DNA of 46,777 nucleotides from NCBI GenBank assembly GCA_009835325.1, contig VXWP01000011.1, positions 1 to 46,777 on the forward strand, written 5' to 3'. Positions 23,254 through 32,102 of the stretch are shown piece by piece. Position numbers and translations under genes: made by a program. Origin of the DNA: Gemmatimonadota bacterium (lineage in GTDB: Bacteria; JAAXHH01). How positions within the stretch are numbered: position 1 is the stretch's first letter; the number at the start of each line of letters is the position of its first letter. The notes below the pieces were generated by a model. It was not told the origin of the DNA. It made no database searches and was given only the letters and a program-made list of their open reading frames with translations.

Positions 23254-24465
23254 TTGTCTTCCACCGATACCCTCTTCAAAGACCTGATCGTCATCGAGGC
23301 CGCGAACGTGCTCGCCGGCCCCGCCGTGGGCATGTTCTTCGCCGAACTCGGCGCTACGGTGATCAAGGTGGAGAACATCAGGACCGGCGGCGACACGACC
23401 CGTCAGTGGAAACTACCGGCCGAAGACGAGCACTCCGATGTGTCCGCTTATTTCTCTTCGGTGAACTGGGGCAAGCGGTCTATCGGCGTCGATTTCTCGA
23501 TTCCGGCGGGGTACGGGGTGATCGTGGACCTGGTACGGCGCGCCGACGTGTTTCTGCAGAGTTTCAAACCGGGCGATGCCCGGAAGTTCGGGCTTGATTA
23601 CCCGGCCCTGCGCGGCAAAAACGACCGGCTCATCTATGCGGATATCACCGCCTTTGGCGAGGAGGACGAGCGGCCGGGGTTCGATGCCGTCCTGCAGGCG
23701 GAAACCGGTTTCATGGGCATGAACGGTACCGAAGCGAGCGGCCCGGTCAAAATGCCGGTGGCCCTCATCGACCTGCTGCTGGCCCATCAATTGAAAGAAG
23801 CCCTGCTGATCGCCCTCATCGAACGGATGCAGTCGGGGCGGGGCTCATACAACACGGTTTCGCTGTTCCAGTCCGGCGTCGCGTCCCTCGCCAACCAGGC
23901 CGCGAACTACCTGGTGGCAGGATCCGTGCCGGGCCGTACGGGTTCCGACCACCCGAACATCGCACCGTACGGGACGGTGTTCACGACCCGAAACGGGGAT
24001 CCCGTCGTGCTTGCCGTCGGCACCGACAGCCAGTTCGAGGCCCTTTGCGAGGTACTGGGCATGCCCGAAGCCGCCGCGGACGCGCGGTTCGCCACCAACC
24101 AGCAACGCGTGGTCCACCGCGACGCGCTGAACGCGCTGCTGGCGCAACGAATGGCCGAATTGGAAAGAGACGACTTGCTGGATGAGTTACGGGCGCGCAG
24201 GGTGCCGGCCGGCGCGGTCCGGAACCTGGACGAGGTCCTTGCCCAGGATTCCGTGGAACCGTTGCTGCTTCAGGGGAAGCGAACCGACGGCGTACCTATT
24301 CGCGGCCTGCGCACGATCACCTTCGAAAACGACGCCGTGTCACCGCCTTCCTCGCTGGATGCGCCTCCGGCATTCAATGCCGACCGCCGGTTTGTGCTCG
24401 CCGACGTGCTGGGATATACGGAAGAACGGATTCTGGGACTGCAAAAAGCGGGGGCGGTCCTTTAA
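23254..24465 (+). CDS. CaiB/BaiF family (class III) CoA-transferase
   Basis: This 403-aa protein belongs to the class III CoA-transferases, which move CoA between carboxylic acids. The opening VIEAANVLAGPAVGMFFAELGATVIKVE is typical, as are WGKRSIGVD and IYADITAFGEE...GFDAVLQAETG; the Asp in GFDAVLQA is the expected catalytic aspartate. The length is normal for the family. The start is TTG and lies right after a tandem-repeat region with only a weak GGCGAG site, so initiation may be inefficient; no ATG gives a sensible N terminus. The substrate acid is unknown. It is read with the ureohydrolase-like gene but has no obvious metabolic link to it. Confidence 0.9.
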   Translation: MSSTDTLFKDLIVIEAANVLAGPAVGMFFAELGATVIKVENIRTGGDTTRQWKLPAEDEHSDVSAYFSSVNWGKRSIGVDFSIPAGYGVIVDLVRRADVFLQSFKPGDARKFGLDYPALRGKNDRLIYADITAFGEEDERPGFDAVLQAETGFMGMNGTEASGPVKMPVALIDLLLAHQLKEALLIALIERMQSGRGSYNTVSLFQSGVASLANQAANYLVAGSVPGRTGSDHPNIAPYGTVFTTRNGDPVVLAVGTDSQFEALCEVLGMPEAAADARFATNQQRVVHRDALNALLAQRMAELERDDLLDELRARRVPAGAVRNLDEVLAQDSVEPLLLQGKRTDGVPIRGLRTITFENDAVSPPSSLDAPPAFNADRRFVLADVLGYTEERILGLQKAGAVL

Positions 24466-24515
24466 GTCTAATCGTTTCAAGTAAAACGGCCACTAATCCA
24501 ATGACCGGATTTCGG

Positions 24516-24545
24516 TTGCTGGCATAAGGTAAATTGCCGTATATT
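24516..24545 (+). promoter_or_regulatory. Candidate promoter before the N-acetyltransferase gene
   Basis: TTGCTG at 24516 and TATATT at 24540 are 18 bases apart in the AT-richer 170-base gap between the CoA-transferase and NAT genes. The rest of this gap shows nothing else I can name. The call rests on hexamer match only. Confidence 0.35.
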
Positions 24546-24635
24546 AGCATGTATTTGAGGCGTGAGGGCGCGAAGCACGCTGTGCACTGATAGGTCATAA
24601 TCCATTTTGCGCTTCAGAATGCACAGGGAAGCTGG

Positions 24636-25436
24636 ATGGACGTTGATATCGCAGCCTATTGCGCGCGCATCGGAGTCAGCGGCCCATTGCCGCCAACGGC
24701 GGCGACACTGCGCCGCCTGCACTATGCGCACATGCTGGCCGTGCCCTTCGAGAACCTCGACATCCATTGGGGCCGGCCGATTGTGCTGGAGGAAGCGCGG
24801 CTCTTCGAGAAGCTCGTGACGCAGGGCCGTGGCGGGTTCTGCTACGAGCAGAACGGCCTGTTTGCCATGGCGCTGCGCGCACTCGGCTTCACGGTCGACC
24901 TGCTGGAGGCGCGCGTGGGTGCGAATCCCTGGGAGGACGGCCTCCCCTGGGACCATCTTACGCTGCGGGTCACACTGAAGGAACGGTGGCTGGCGGACGT
25001 GGGCTTTGGCGATGGATTCCGCGAGCCGCTGTTGCTGGACGAGGCGGGACCACAAGCGCACGCGGATGGTGTCTGGCGTGTGCAACACGACGGCTGTGAG
25101 GGCCTGCATTCGAGCCTTACGGCGGCCGGTGCCTGGAAACCCGAGTATCGCTTCCGGCTACGGCCGTGTCAACTGACGGACTTTACGCCCGGTTGCGAAC
25201 ATCACCAGCACTCGCCGGAGTCCCATTTTACGCAGAAGCGCGTGTGTTCGCTCGCAACAGAGACTGGGCGCATCACGCTGAGCGACCTGTGCCTGATCGA
25301 GACGGACGGGTTCCCGTCACGGGCTATCGCCGGCAGCGGCAAATCGGAAGCCCCCCGGCGCGAGGAACGGGACCTGGCGGACGAGGCGGAGTTTCTGCGG
25401 TTGTTGCGGGAGCGCTTCGGAATCAAAAAGACATGA
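24636..25436 (+). CDS. Arylamine N-acetyltransferase
   Basis: This 266-aa enzyme transfers an acetyl group from acetyl-CoA to arylamines or hydrazines by a ping-pong mechanism. The catalytic triad is clear: Cys69 in RGGFCYEQN, His107 in WDHLTLRV and Asp121 in ADVGFGD, at positions typical of bacterial NATs. The N-terminal helical part contains HMLAVPFENLDIHWG, also a family hallmark. The length is normal. Its stop overlaps the start of the GroES-like gene by 4 bases (ATGA), so the two are translationally coupled, an unusual pairing. A promoter-like element lies about 90 bases upstream. Confidence 0.95.
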   Translation: MDVDIAAYCARIGVSGPLPPTAATLRRLHYAHMLAVPFENLDIHWGRPIVLEEARLFEKLVTQGRGGFCYEQNGLFAMALRALGFTVDLLEARVGANPWEDGLPWDHLTLRVTLKERWLADVGFGDGFREPLLLDEAGPQAHADGVWRVQHDGCEGLHSSLTAAGAWKPEYRFRLRPCQLTDFTPGCEHHQHSPESHFTQKRVCSLATETGRITLSDLCLIETDGFPSRAIAGSGKSEAPRREERDLADEAEFLRLLRERFGIKKT

Positions 25437-25822
25437 GCGAATTAATCATTGTAGGAGACCGGGTACTCGTCGAGCAGCATGACGGCGAACAGCTCACCCA
25501 TTCGGGACTTTACCTGCCCGCCACGGTGACCGAGAAGGAAAAGGTGGGGACCGGAAAGGTCGTCCGCGTGGGACCGGGGCACCTGATGCCCAATCCGGAC
25601 TACAACGAGGGCGATCCCGTCACGAGACCGGCCGAATCGGTGCGCTATCTGCCGCTTCAGGCACAGCCGGGCGATTTCGCCTTCTACCTGCGCAAGGAGT
25701 CCATCGAGATCAATTACCAGGAGAAAACCTATATCATCGTCCCGCACAACGCCATCCTGGCGCTGGTGCGATCCGACGGCAACGTGCTGCAGGACCTCGA
25801 GGACCTGCTGGGCGAAGAGTAG
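25433..25822 (+). CDS. GroES-like co-chaperonin family protein
   Basis: This 129-aa protein has the GroES fold pattern: an N-terminal GDRVLVEQ strand, a mobile-loop-like segment (about 17-32, EQLTHSGLYLPATVTE), GTGKVVRVGPG, and a closing YIIVPHNAILALV. It is longer than the usual 95-100 aa, with an insert (about 60-85, containing ESVRYLPLQAQPGDFAFYL) and an acidic C-terminal tail (LQDLEDLLGEE). No groEL lies next to it, so it is probably not the main co-chaperonin but a divergent paralogue. The ATG overlaps the NAT stop by 4 bases. A longer in-frame start lies inside the NAT gene and is rejected. Confidence 0.85.
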   Translation: MSELIIVGDRVLVEQHDGEQLTHSGLYLPATVTEKEKVGTGKVVRVGPGHLMPNPDYNEGDPVTRPAESVRYLPLQAQPGDFAFYLRKESIEINYQEKTYIIVPHNAILALVRSDGNVLQDLEDLLGEE

Positions 25823-25869
25823 CTTTTACTGAAACCGGTTTGTTAACCCGAAATAAGGAGCGTGAGCCA

Positions 25870-26580
25870 ATGAACAGGACGGCGGCCTATAGCAGGGCAC
25901 AGCAAGGCATACCCGTCGCGCAACTGGGTGTCGACGTGCGCGGGGCTTTTATCACTCGTACCTACACCCATCTTCTCGGAGCGATCCTGGCATTCGCCCT
26001 GATCGAGATCTACCTGTTTCAGACCGGCATGGCGGAGTCGATCGCCCGCGTGCTGCTCGGCGGGTCCTGGCTCATCGTACTGGGCGGGTTCATCATCCTG
26101 AGCTGGATCGCGTCCCATTTCGCGCACAGTGCGCAGACCAGGGGCGGCCAGTACGGCGCGCTGGGACTGTTCGTCGTGGGCGAAGCCATTATCTTCACGC
26201 CGCTGCTCTACGTCGCCGATTCCATGGCGCCGGGCGTGATCAACAGCGCCGCCACGGTCACGCTCCTCGGTTTCCTCGGGTTGACGATCGTGGCATTTCA
26301 TACGCGGAAGGACTTCTCCTTCCTCGGCGGACTGCTGCGGTGGGGGTTCATCTGCGCTCTCGTGCTGATCGTGGCCAGCGTGCTTTTCGGTTTCCACCTG
26401 GGTACGATCTTCACCGTGGCCATGATCGTACTGGCGGGCGGCGCGATCCTCTACGACACATCGAACGTCCTGCATCACTATCCGGAAGACCGGCACGTCG
26501 GCGCGGCGCTTCAACTCTTCGCCTCCGTAGCGCTCCTGTTCTGGTACATTCTGCAGTTCTTCCTGTCCTCGAGAGACTAG
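25870..26580 (+). CDS. Bax inhibitor-1/YccA family membrane protein
   Basis: This 236-aa protein has seven hydrophobic segments. A short cytoplasmic N terminus is followed by FITRTYTHLLGAILAFALIE, an opening typical of Bax inhibitor-1/YccA/TMBIM proteins. The last helices contain the conserved ILYDTSNVLHHYPED segment, with the Asp that gates calcium leak in characterised bacterial homologues. The ATG at 25870 is preceded by AAGGAG at 9 bases; a TTG ten codons earlier is less likely. Function in bacteria is not well settled; membrane-protein quality control and ion leak have been proposed. It is 47 bases after the GroES-like gene. Confidence 0.92.
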   Translation: MNRTAAYSRAQQGIPVAQLGVDVRGAFITRTYTHLLGAILAFALIEIYLFQTGMAESIARVLLGGSWLIVLGGFIILSWIASHFAHSAQTRGGQYGALGLFVVGEAIIFTPLLYVADSMAPGVINSAATVTLLGFLGLTIVAFHTRKDFSFLGGLLRWGFICALVLIVASVLFGFHLGTIFTVAMIVLAGGAILYDTSNVLHHYPEDRHVGAALQLFASVALLFWYILQFFLSSRD

Positions 26581-26631
26581 AGACGACAGGACATAAGGTT
26601 CCAACTCACTAATCAGGAAGGAAGTTCCGGT

Positions 26632-27330
26632 ATGTTCAACTACAAGCGTATGAAGACTTCGTTGTCCATAGGCCTGATGGCCCTGGTGCCGGCGCTGTTC
26701 GTACTGGCTTGCGAGGGGAAGGTAGGGCCGACCGGACCGGCGGGACCGGCAGGACCGGCGGGACCGGCGGGGGTCGCCGGACCACAGGGGCCACCTGGCA
26801 CGGACGGCAACACGGGACCGGCGGGACCAATAGGCCCGCAAGGTCCGCCCGGCGACGTACGGATCATCGACCTGGACCTGGTCGGTTCGTGGAGAGCCGT
26901 AGGTACGGATCTCGCTCAGACCCTTGCCCAGAACTTACGGGATTTCCTGTTGAACATAGGGGGGCTGGACGAAGCGACCGCGGATGCCATCGTAGCGGAG
27001 TTCCTGGCTGAAATCGAAGCAGATCTGGCGAACTCGTCCCTTGGGACACTAACCCTGAATGCCGACGCCACCGCCACCAACCACCTGGATGAATCGGCTG
27101 TATGGTCGGCGAACGGCAGTGTACTGATCCTACGACAGGACGACACCGTCGTCTTTCTTGGTAACTACGTGGTCGAGAACGACCGACTGACGCTGACCCT
27201 GACCAAGGCTCATGTGCTGCAGTTGATCCAGGCCGAATCCGAAGAGCCTCCGACTCCTGACGAACTGATGTTCTTCGACGCCGTTTTCGGGGAGGATGGC
27301 GGGATCAGCTTCTTCTTCGAAAGGGAATAG
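26632..27330 (+). CDS. Lipoprotein with collagen-like Gly-X-Y repeats
   Basis: This 232-aa protein has a lipoprotein signal with the lipobox LFVLAC (Cys27), then about 14 Gly-X-Y triplets (residues about 32-75, mostly GPA/GPQ/GPP), and a C-terminal globular domain (about 78-232). That domain starts [24 protein letters not shown] and ends [10 protein letters not shown]. The same domain occurs in the lipoprotein at 30548-31081, which has a Pro/Thr linker instead of collagen repeats. The collagen part could form a stalk or trimer; the partner is unknown. A GGAAGG site lies before the ATG. It is presumably anchored in the outer or inner membrane; no Asp at +2 is seen after the Cys (Glu is). Confidence 0.87.
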   Translation: MFNYKRMKTSLSIGLMALVPALFVLACEGKVGPTGPAGPAGPAGPAGVAGPQGPPGTDGNTGPAGPIGPQGPPGDVRIIDLDLVGSWRAVGTDLAQTLAQNLRDFLLNIGGLDEATADAIVAEFLAEIEADLANSSLGTLTLNADATATNHLDESAVWSANGSVLILRQDDTVVFLGNYVVENDRLTLTLTKAHVLQLIQAESEEPPTPDELMFFDAVFGEDGGISFFFERE

Positions 27331-27437
27331 CCCCGAACACCGCGTTCACCGAACACCACGTTGGCCGGACACCGCATTCACCAGACACGGTGTGCAAAGA
27401 ACCCGGACCGCGGCCGGCGTCATCAGAAAAGGTACGC

Positions 27438-28037
27438 ATGCACCCCAGGATCAGGACTATCGGCAGGGAAATCGTATCCTTCGGGCTCATCGCGCTGGTC
27501 CTGCTGGCGGCCCGGTCGACCCTGGCCGATCACTATACCGTTCCGTCCGGTTCCATGGAATACACGCTCCTGCCGGGAGACCGGATCTTCGTGGCCAAGT
27601 ACACCTATGGTTTCCGGTTTCCTTTCACGGACTGGAAGCTTACCGAGGGGCGCGAAGTAGAACGGGGCGAAGTGGTGATTTTCGATTCGCCCGTGGAAGA
27701 CATCCGCCTGGTGAAGCGGATCGTCGCCGTGGGGGGCGACACCGTGTCGGTCCGCGGCGGCCAGGTTTCCATCAACGGCGCACCGATGAGTTCCTACACG
27801 GATATGCGGGAGGAGCACTACGGCGAACGCCGGGTCCGCCTGAACCTCAGTTACAGCGGAGGGGAGGATTACGGTCCGGAGATCATTCCCCCCGGGCATC
27901 TCCTGGCCATCGGAGACGCCCGGGGAAACAGCAAGGACGGACGGGTCTTCGGTTTCATCTCAAAGGAAGCGGTCTACGGCCGGGCCGTATCCGTCTACTA
28001 CCGCAGCGACGAAGGCCTCTGCTGGCTGAAGCTGTAG
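27438..28037 (+). CDS. lepB: Signal peptidase I
   Basis: This 199-aa protease removes signal peptides from secreted proteins. It has one N-terminal membrane segment (about 13-27), the catalytic Ser39 in PSGSMEYTLLPGD, the general-base Lys93 in RLVKRIVAVGGD, and the conserved end motif GDARGNSKDGRVFGFI. In the usual box (GDNRDNSxDSR) the first Asn and second Asp are replaced by Ala and Gly, a mild variation. The ATG at 27438 follows AAAAGG at 5 bases; an earlier in-frame start adds a non-conserved basic tail. It converges with the M1 peptidase gene, 13 bases away. Confidence 0.94.
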   Translation: MHPRIRTIGREIVSFGLIALVLLAARSTLADHYTVPSGSMEYTLLPGDRIFVAKYTYGFRFPFTDWKLTEGREVERGEVVIFDSPVEDIRLVKRIVAVGGDTVSVRGGQVSINGAPMSSYTDMREEHYGERRVRLNLSYSGGEDYGPEIIPPGHLLAIGDARGNSKDGRVFGFISKEAVYGRAVSVYYRSDEGLCWLKL

Positions 28038-28050
28038 CCAGACGCGGTGC

Positions 28051-30417
28051 CTACTGCGTTTCGGTCTTCGTTTCCTCTGCCTCTTCCTGCTCTCTATCAT
28101 CCGCGCGCTGCTGTCGCTGCATCGGGTTTTCCGGCGTCCGGCGACGCTGCTTGAACAGCTGGAAGCGCGTGGGTTTCGACTGCGGCGGCCAGACGTTGTT
28201 GCTCAGGTTGGTATCCGCGGTCTCCAGGAAGGGATCGAGGGTGATCCTTTCCACCTGCTGATCCATGACGAACACCTTGGTCACGCGGTCGTCCCGGTAC
28301 CGCCAGATTTCCGCCGGAATCCGCTGCACTTCCTTCGTTCCGTCCTCGAATTCGAACTCCAGGATCACCGGCATGACCAGCCCGCCGACGTTCTCGAAGG
28401 TCAGTTCGTAGAAGTGCTTGCCGCTTTCCAGGATGGCCAGGTCCTCGGGGGACAGGGTCGCCAGGTAGCTTTCATACTCGTCCTGGTCGAGGATGGAAAC
28501 CTCGAAGGGATCGTACCTGTTGTAGAAATCGACCAGCGTCGAGTCCTGCGCGACCATCGGGTCCGTGATATCGGTCTGGTTGCGCGCGTAGCTGATCCCC
28601 CGGTTTTCCTCCGCCCGGTCCGCCCGGGCGATCTCCTTCTCCACATCCGGGTTCCGCGTGTTGATCTGGAACCACTTCACGTCGCCCAACCCGAGATCGA
28701 CGTGGTCCGTGCTGTAGAACCACCCGCGCCAGAACCAGTCCAGGTCCACCGCGGAGGCGTCTTCCATGCTGCGGAAGAAATCCTCTGGGGAAGGATGCTT
28801 GAACATCCAGCGCTGTGAGTAACTGCGGAAGGCATGGTCGAAGAGTTCCCGGCCCATGACGGTCTCCCGGAGGATATTCAGCGCGGTAGCGGGCTTGCCG
28901 TAGGCGTTGGGCCCGAGTTGGAACACGGACTCCGAATTGGTCATGATGGGGGATATGCGCTCCACGTCGCCCTTCATATAATTCACGATCTGGTGGGCGG
29001 GTCCGCGGCGGGACGGATACTCGGTATCCCATTCCTGTTCGGCCAGGTACTGGAGAAAGGTATTCAGCCCCTCGTCCATCCACGTCCACTGCCGCTCGTC
29101 CGAATTGACGATCATGGGGAAGTAGTTGTGGCCGACCTCGTGGATGATCACGCTGATCATGCCGTACTTCGTCCGCTCGCTGTAGGTGCCGTCCGGTTCC
29201 GGCCGGCCGCCGTTGAAGCAGATCATCGGGTATTCCATGCCGATGCGGTTCGTGTGCACGGAAATCGACGTGGGATAGGGATAGTAGAAGGTGTACTTCG
29301 AATAGACGTCCATCGTATGGGCTACCACCTTCGTGGAATACCGTTCCCACAGGGGGTTGCCTTCCTTGGGATAGAAGGACATGGCCATGACGTGCTGGGG
29401 GCCGGACATGACGCCCATGGCGTCCCAGATGAATTTGCGGGAACTGGCGAAGGCGAAGTCACGCACGTTATCGCCATGGAAGACCCAGGTCTTCTTCTCG
29501 GTCGCGCGGCCCTTCTCCGCTTCGATGGCCTCCGCTTCGGTCACGATCATGACGGGCTCGTCCGCGGTCCTGGACCGCTCGAAACGCGCCTGCTGCTCGT
29601 CGGTCAGCACGTCCTTCGGGTTCTGGAGCACGCCGGTCGCCGCGACGATATGGTCGGCCGGCACGGTAATGCTGACCTTGTAATCGCCGAAGGGAAGGGT
29701 GAACTCGCCCCGGCCGAGGAACTGCTTGTTCTGCCAGCCTTCGACCTCGTTATACACCGCCATGCGGGGAAAGTACTGGGCGATGGCGTAGAGATAGTTG
29801 TCGTCTTCCTCGAAGTATTCGAAACCGGAACGGCCGCCTATCTTCATACGGTCGTTGATGTTGTACCACCATTTGATCTTGAACGTGAAAGACCGCCCGG
29901 GCCGGAGCGGCTCGGGGATGTCCACGCGCATCATCGTATTGTTGATGGTATGGGGAAGCGGGTTGTCGCGCCGGTCCCGCACCCACTCGACCTTGAAGCC
30001 GCCGTCGAAGTCGTTCAGCAGCCTGCGCAGCTGGGCGAAGCTCATTTGCCCCGAGACCCGGCTGCCCGCGATCTTGCGCGTGTCCGAGTCCTGTGCCCGC
30101 ACGTTCTGGTCGAGCTGCACCCAGAGGTAGGCCAGCTCGTCGGGCGAGTTGTTGTGGTAGGTGATCGTCTCGGTGCCGTAGAGGCGCTGCGTCACGTCGT
30201 CGAGCTCGATCTCCATCTCGTAGTCCGCCTCGTTCTGCCAGTACTGGTGACCCGGCGCGCCGGAAGCCGTCCGGTACACGTTCGGCGTCGGGGCTTCCTG
30301 CTTGATCTGGCGGAACTTGCTCCGGTTGATCGACTCAGGGCCCTTCTGGGCCATCACGGAGGTGGAAAGGCACGCGATGCTCAGCGCGCACACGTAGAAA
30401 AGCAGGCGTTTCGCCAT
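28051..30417 (-). CDS. M1-family metallopeptidase, secreted
   Basis: This 788-aa gluzincin peptidase has a signal peptide (MAKRLLFYVCALSIACLSTSVMA) and then an aminopeptidase-N-like N-terminal beta domain. The zinc site is HEVGH (His426, Glu427, His430) with Glu449 (MDEGLN), exactly 18 residues between the second His and the Glu. The GAMEN exopeptidase motif is replaced by IGMEYPMI near 375, so strict aminopeptidase activity is uncertain. The C-terminal part ends in an acidic, Gln/Glu-rich tail (RQQRADDREQEEAEETKTETQ region). It probably acts in the periplasm or outside on peptides taken in for nutrition. Nothing next to it forms an obvious complex. Confidence 0.93.
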   Translation of the reverse strand: MAKRLLFYVCALSIACLSTSVMAQKGPESINRSKFRQIKQEAPTPNVYRTASGAPGHQYWQNEADYEMEIELDDVTQRLYGTETITYHNNSPDELAYLWVQLDQNVRAQDSDTRKIAGSRVSGQMSFAQLRRLLNDFDGGFKVEWVRDRRDNPLPHTINNTMMRVDIPEPLRPGRSFTFKIKWWYNINDRMKIGGRSGFEYFEEDDNYLYAIAQYFPRMAVYNEVEGWQNKQFLGRGEFTLPFGDYKVSITVPADHIVAATGVLQNPKDVLTDEQQARFERSRTADEPVMIVTEAEAIEAEKGRATEKKTWVFHGDNVRDFAFASSRKFIWDAMGVMSGPQHVMAMSFYPKEGNPLWERYSTKVVAHTMDVYSKYTFYYPYPTSISVHTNRIGMEYPMICFNGGRPEPDGTYSERTKYGMISVIIHEVGHNYFPMIVNSDERQWTWMDEGLNTFLQYLAEQEWDTEYPSRRGPAHQIVNYMKGDVERISPIMTNSESVFQLGPNAYGKPATALNILRETVMGRELFDHAFRSYSQRWMFKHPSPEDFFRSMEDASAVDLDWFWRGWFYSTDHVDLGLGDVKWFQINTRNPDVEKEIARADRAEENRGISYARNQTDITDPMVAQDSTLVDFYNRYDPFEVSILDQDEYESYLATLSPEDLAILESGKHFYELTFENVGGLVMPVILEFEFEDGTKEVQRIPAEIWRYRDDRVTKVFVMDQQVERITLDPFLETADTNLSNNVWPPQSKPTRFQLFKQRRRTPENPMQRQQRADDREQEEAEETKTETQ

Positions 30418-30547
30418 GGATGATCTCCTGGTTTCTTTCAGTGTTGCGTTTCAGTCAATACAGATCGATATGAATTATGGAATATACGGTTTGGGCGGGC
30501 GCGTGTAAAGGATCATCCGGGGATGGTGAACTGCTCCACTAAACGAC

Positions 30548-31081
30548 CTACGCCTTGGAGAAAAACATGGTCATGACCTCTATATCCTTGAACATGATCC
30601 TCAGCAGTTCCGCTTCCTCCTCGTCCTCCGTTTCAAGACCCACAGTAGCCAGCAGTGCAGCTACTGGAAACTGGAGTGCCAGCGTGGTGTCCGTAACCGT
30701 GTAACCCACACTGAATGTCTCGCCGTCTGATGTGGTGATGTTGATTCGATTGCCGGACACCTGGAACCGGTCAGGTGGCTCGTTATCGGCAACTACGGTG
30801 CCGTCGGCCCTGAAGTTAAGGGTAACGGAGAACGTCTCGCTGGTATCACCAAGCATGTCGGCTATCACCATGTCGGCCTGGCTCGCAGTCAGGCCTTCCC
30901 CGACAAGGTATTCCCGCAGGTTGGCTGCCAGTCTGGCATCGAAATCGTTCCCCGTGTATCTCCAGGTGCCGATCAATTTGGCGGCGGGATCCGGTTCCGG
31001 GGTCGGCGTCGGGGCCGTCGGCATGTCGTCATCGCCACAGGCCAATGTGAACATGACGGTCAGCATGAATAGAACACGCAT
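30548..31081 (-). CDS. Lipoprotein related to the collagen-like lipoprotein
   Basis: This 177-aa protein has a short signal with lipobox FTLAC (Cys15), an acidic then Pro/Thr-rich linker (PTAPTPTPEPDP), and a domain starting LIGTWRYTGNDFDARLAANLREYL. The domain matches the C-terminal domain of the lipoprotein at 26632-27330: both have the (V/I)G(S/T)WR opening, a helical segment ending in AD.V(I/V)A, beta strands with NF.A(D)GT/ADAT, and an F-rich end (MTMFFSK versus ISFFFERE). They are probably paralogues with swapped linkers. The ATG at 31081 follows AGGAG; an upstream frame extension is rejected. Function is unknown. Confidence 0.83.
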   Translation of the reverse strand: MRVLFMLTVMFTLACGDDDMPTAPTPTPEPDPAAKLIGTWRYTGNDFDARLAANLREYLVGEGLTASQADMVIADMLGDTSETFSVTLNFRADGTVVADNEPPDRFQVSGNRINITTSDGETFSVGYTVTDTTLALQFPVAALLATVGLETEDEEEAELLRIMFKDIEVMTMFFSKA

Positions 31082-31506
31082 GTCGTTTCTCCTGCGGGAA
31101 GGTCCCGCTATACTCGCCCGGGAGGACGGATATTCCGATCTGGTGTGTCGTCCGGCAATCTCGTTTCCCGCGGGGTGCTGCCTGGTCACTGAAGTAATAC
31201 CGGAAGATACATGATATAAGCTCTTAAAATGAACTGTTTTGTACCTTTAATATGACAATACCGTGATATTTACCGATCATTCATGATTTAGGATGATTGT
31301 CCTCAAATGAGGTCGCAGACCGTTTACGTCCCAGTCGAAAACGCGATGGATAACCCCCGCGGACATCGAGGCAGGCATAGGGCAAGATCCGACAAAAGAT
31401 TCGAGTTGCCTGCCTTGCCGAAATCGGATAACTTCGGTGCTCGTGGAAGCCGGCTCGAATATCATGTCGCGCGTGTCGCGCCGCACTGGCATATGGGAGG
31501 AGCCGA
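31082..31506. other. 425-base divergent intergenic region
   Basis: This gap separates the divergent lipoprotein and DUF6702 genes. An AT-rich patch at about 31205-31290 probably holds promoters for one or both, but I see no clear hexamer pair. Only small hairpins (for example CCTC-AAAT-GAGG near 31302) are visible. Short open frames in it have no coding signs. Confidence 0.5.
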
Positions 31507-32061
31507 ATGAAGTGGGGATACACCAGGATTGCCATGTCGGGTACGCTTCTGGCCGGTGGACTCCTTCTGGCGGCCGCCACGGCAGGTGAGGCCCGTTCGC
31601 TGGTCGCACCGCGCCACGCAACCCATCCCTTCTACATCAGCGTCTGCCAGGTCGATCACAACCCCGAATCCGGTGCGCTGGAGATGTCTTTTCGCATCTT
31701 CATGGACGACCTGGAACTGGCCCTGGAAACGATGGGCACGGATCGGCTGCACCTGGGAACGGAACGCGAAGTTGAAAAAGCGGATATTTACATTGACCGA
31801 TATCTCGCGCGCCACGTCGTAATCGAGATTAACGGCCGTCGCGTCAGTGCCGCCTTTCTTGGAAAGGAAGTGGACACGGATGCGATCTGGTGTTACGTGG
31901 AGGTCGAGAACATCCCTGTGCTGGAATCGATGACCATGACGAATACACTGCTCCTCGAGACGTTTGAGGAGCAGGTCAATCTCGTGCACGTCAACGCCAA
32001 CGGCCAGAAGAAGAGCCTGTTGTTCAGCCAACAACAGATTACGCAGACCCTGGACTTCTGA
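31507..32061 (+). CDS. DUF6702 family protein
   Basis: This 184-aa protein has an N-terminal signal (about 1-30) and the pattern of DUF6702: HPFYISVCQVDHNPESGALEMSFRIF, DDLELALE, EINGRRVSAAFLGKE, and NLVHVNANGQKKSLLF near the end. Members are usually exported, found near HupE/UreJ or other metal-related membrane proteins in some genomes, and have no known function. No HupE-like gene is present here. GGAGG lies 7 bases before the ATG. The next gene, a cytidylyltransferase-like protein, starts 41 bases downstream. Confidence 0.82.
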   Translation: MKWGYTRIAMSGTLLAGGLLLAAATAGEARSLVAPRHATHPFYISVCQVDHNPESGALEMSFRIFMDDLELALETMGTDRLHLGTEREVEKADIYIDRYLARHVVIEINGRRVSAAFLGKEVDTDAIWCYVEVENIPVLESMTMTNTLLLETFEEQVNLVHVNANGQKKSLLFSQQQITQTLDF

Positions 32062-32102
32062 GCAGGATTCCCGGTCCCCTGCCAAAATCATCATCCCGTA
32101 CC

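Noticed and set aside
31277-31621. Short open frames in the 425-base gap and across the DUF6702 start
   Set aside because: They lack ribosome-binding sites and any recognisable sequence; codon use looks like intergenic DNA.
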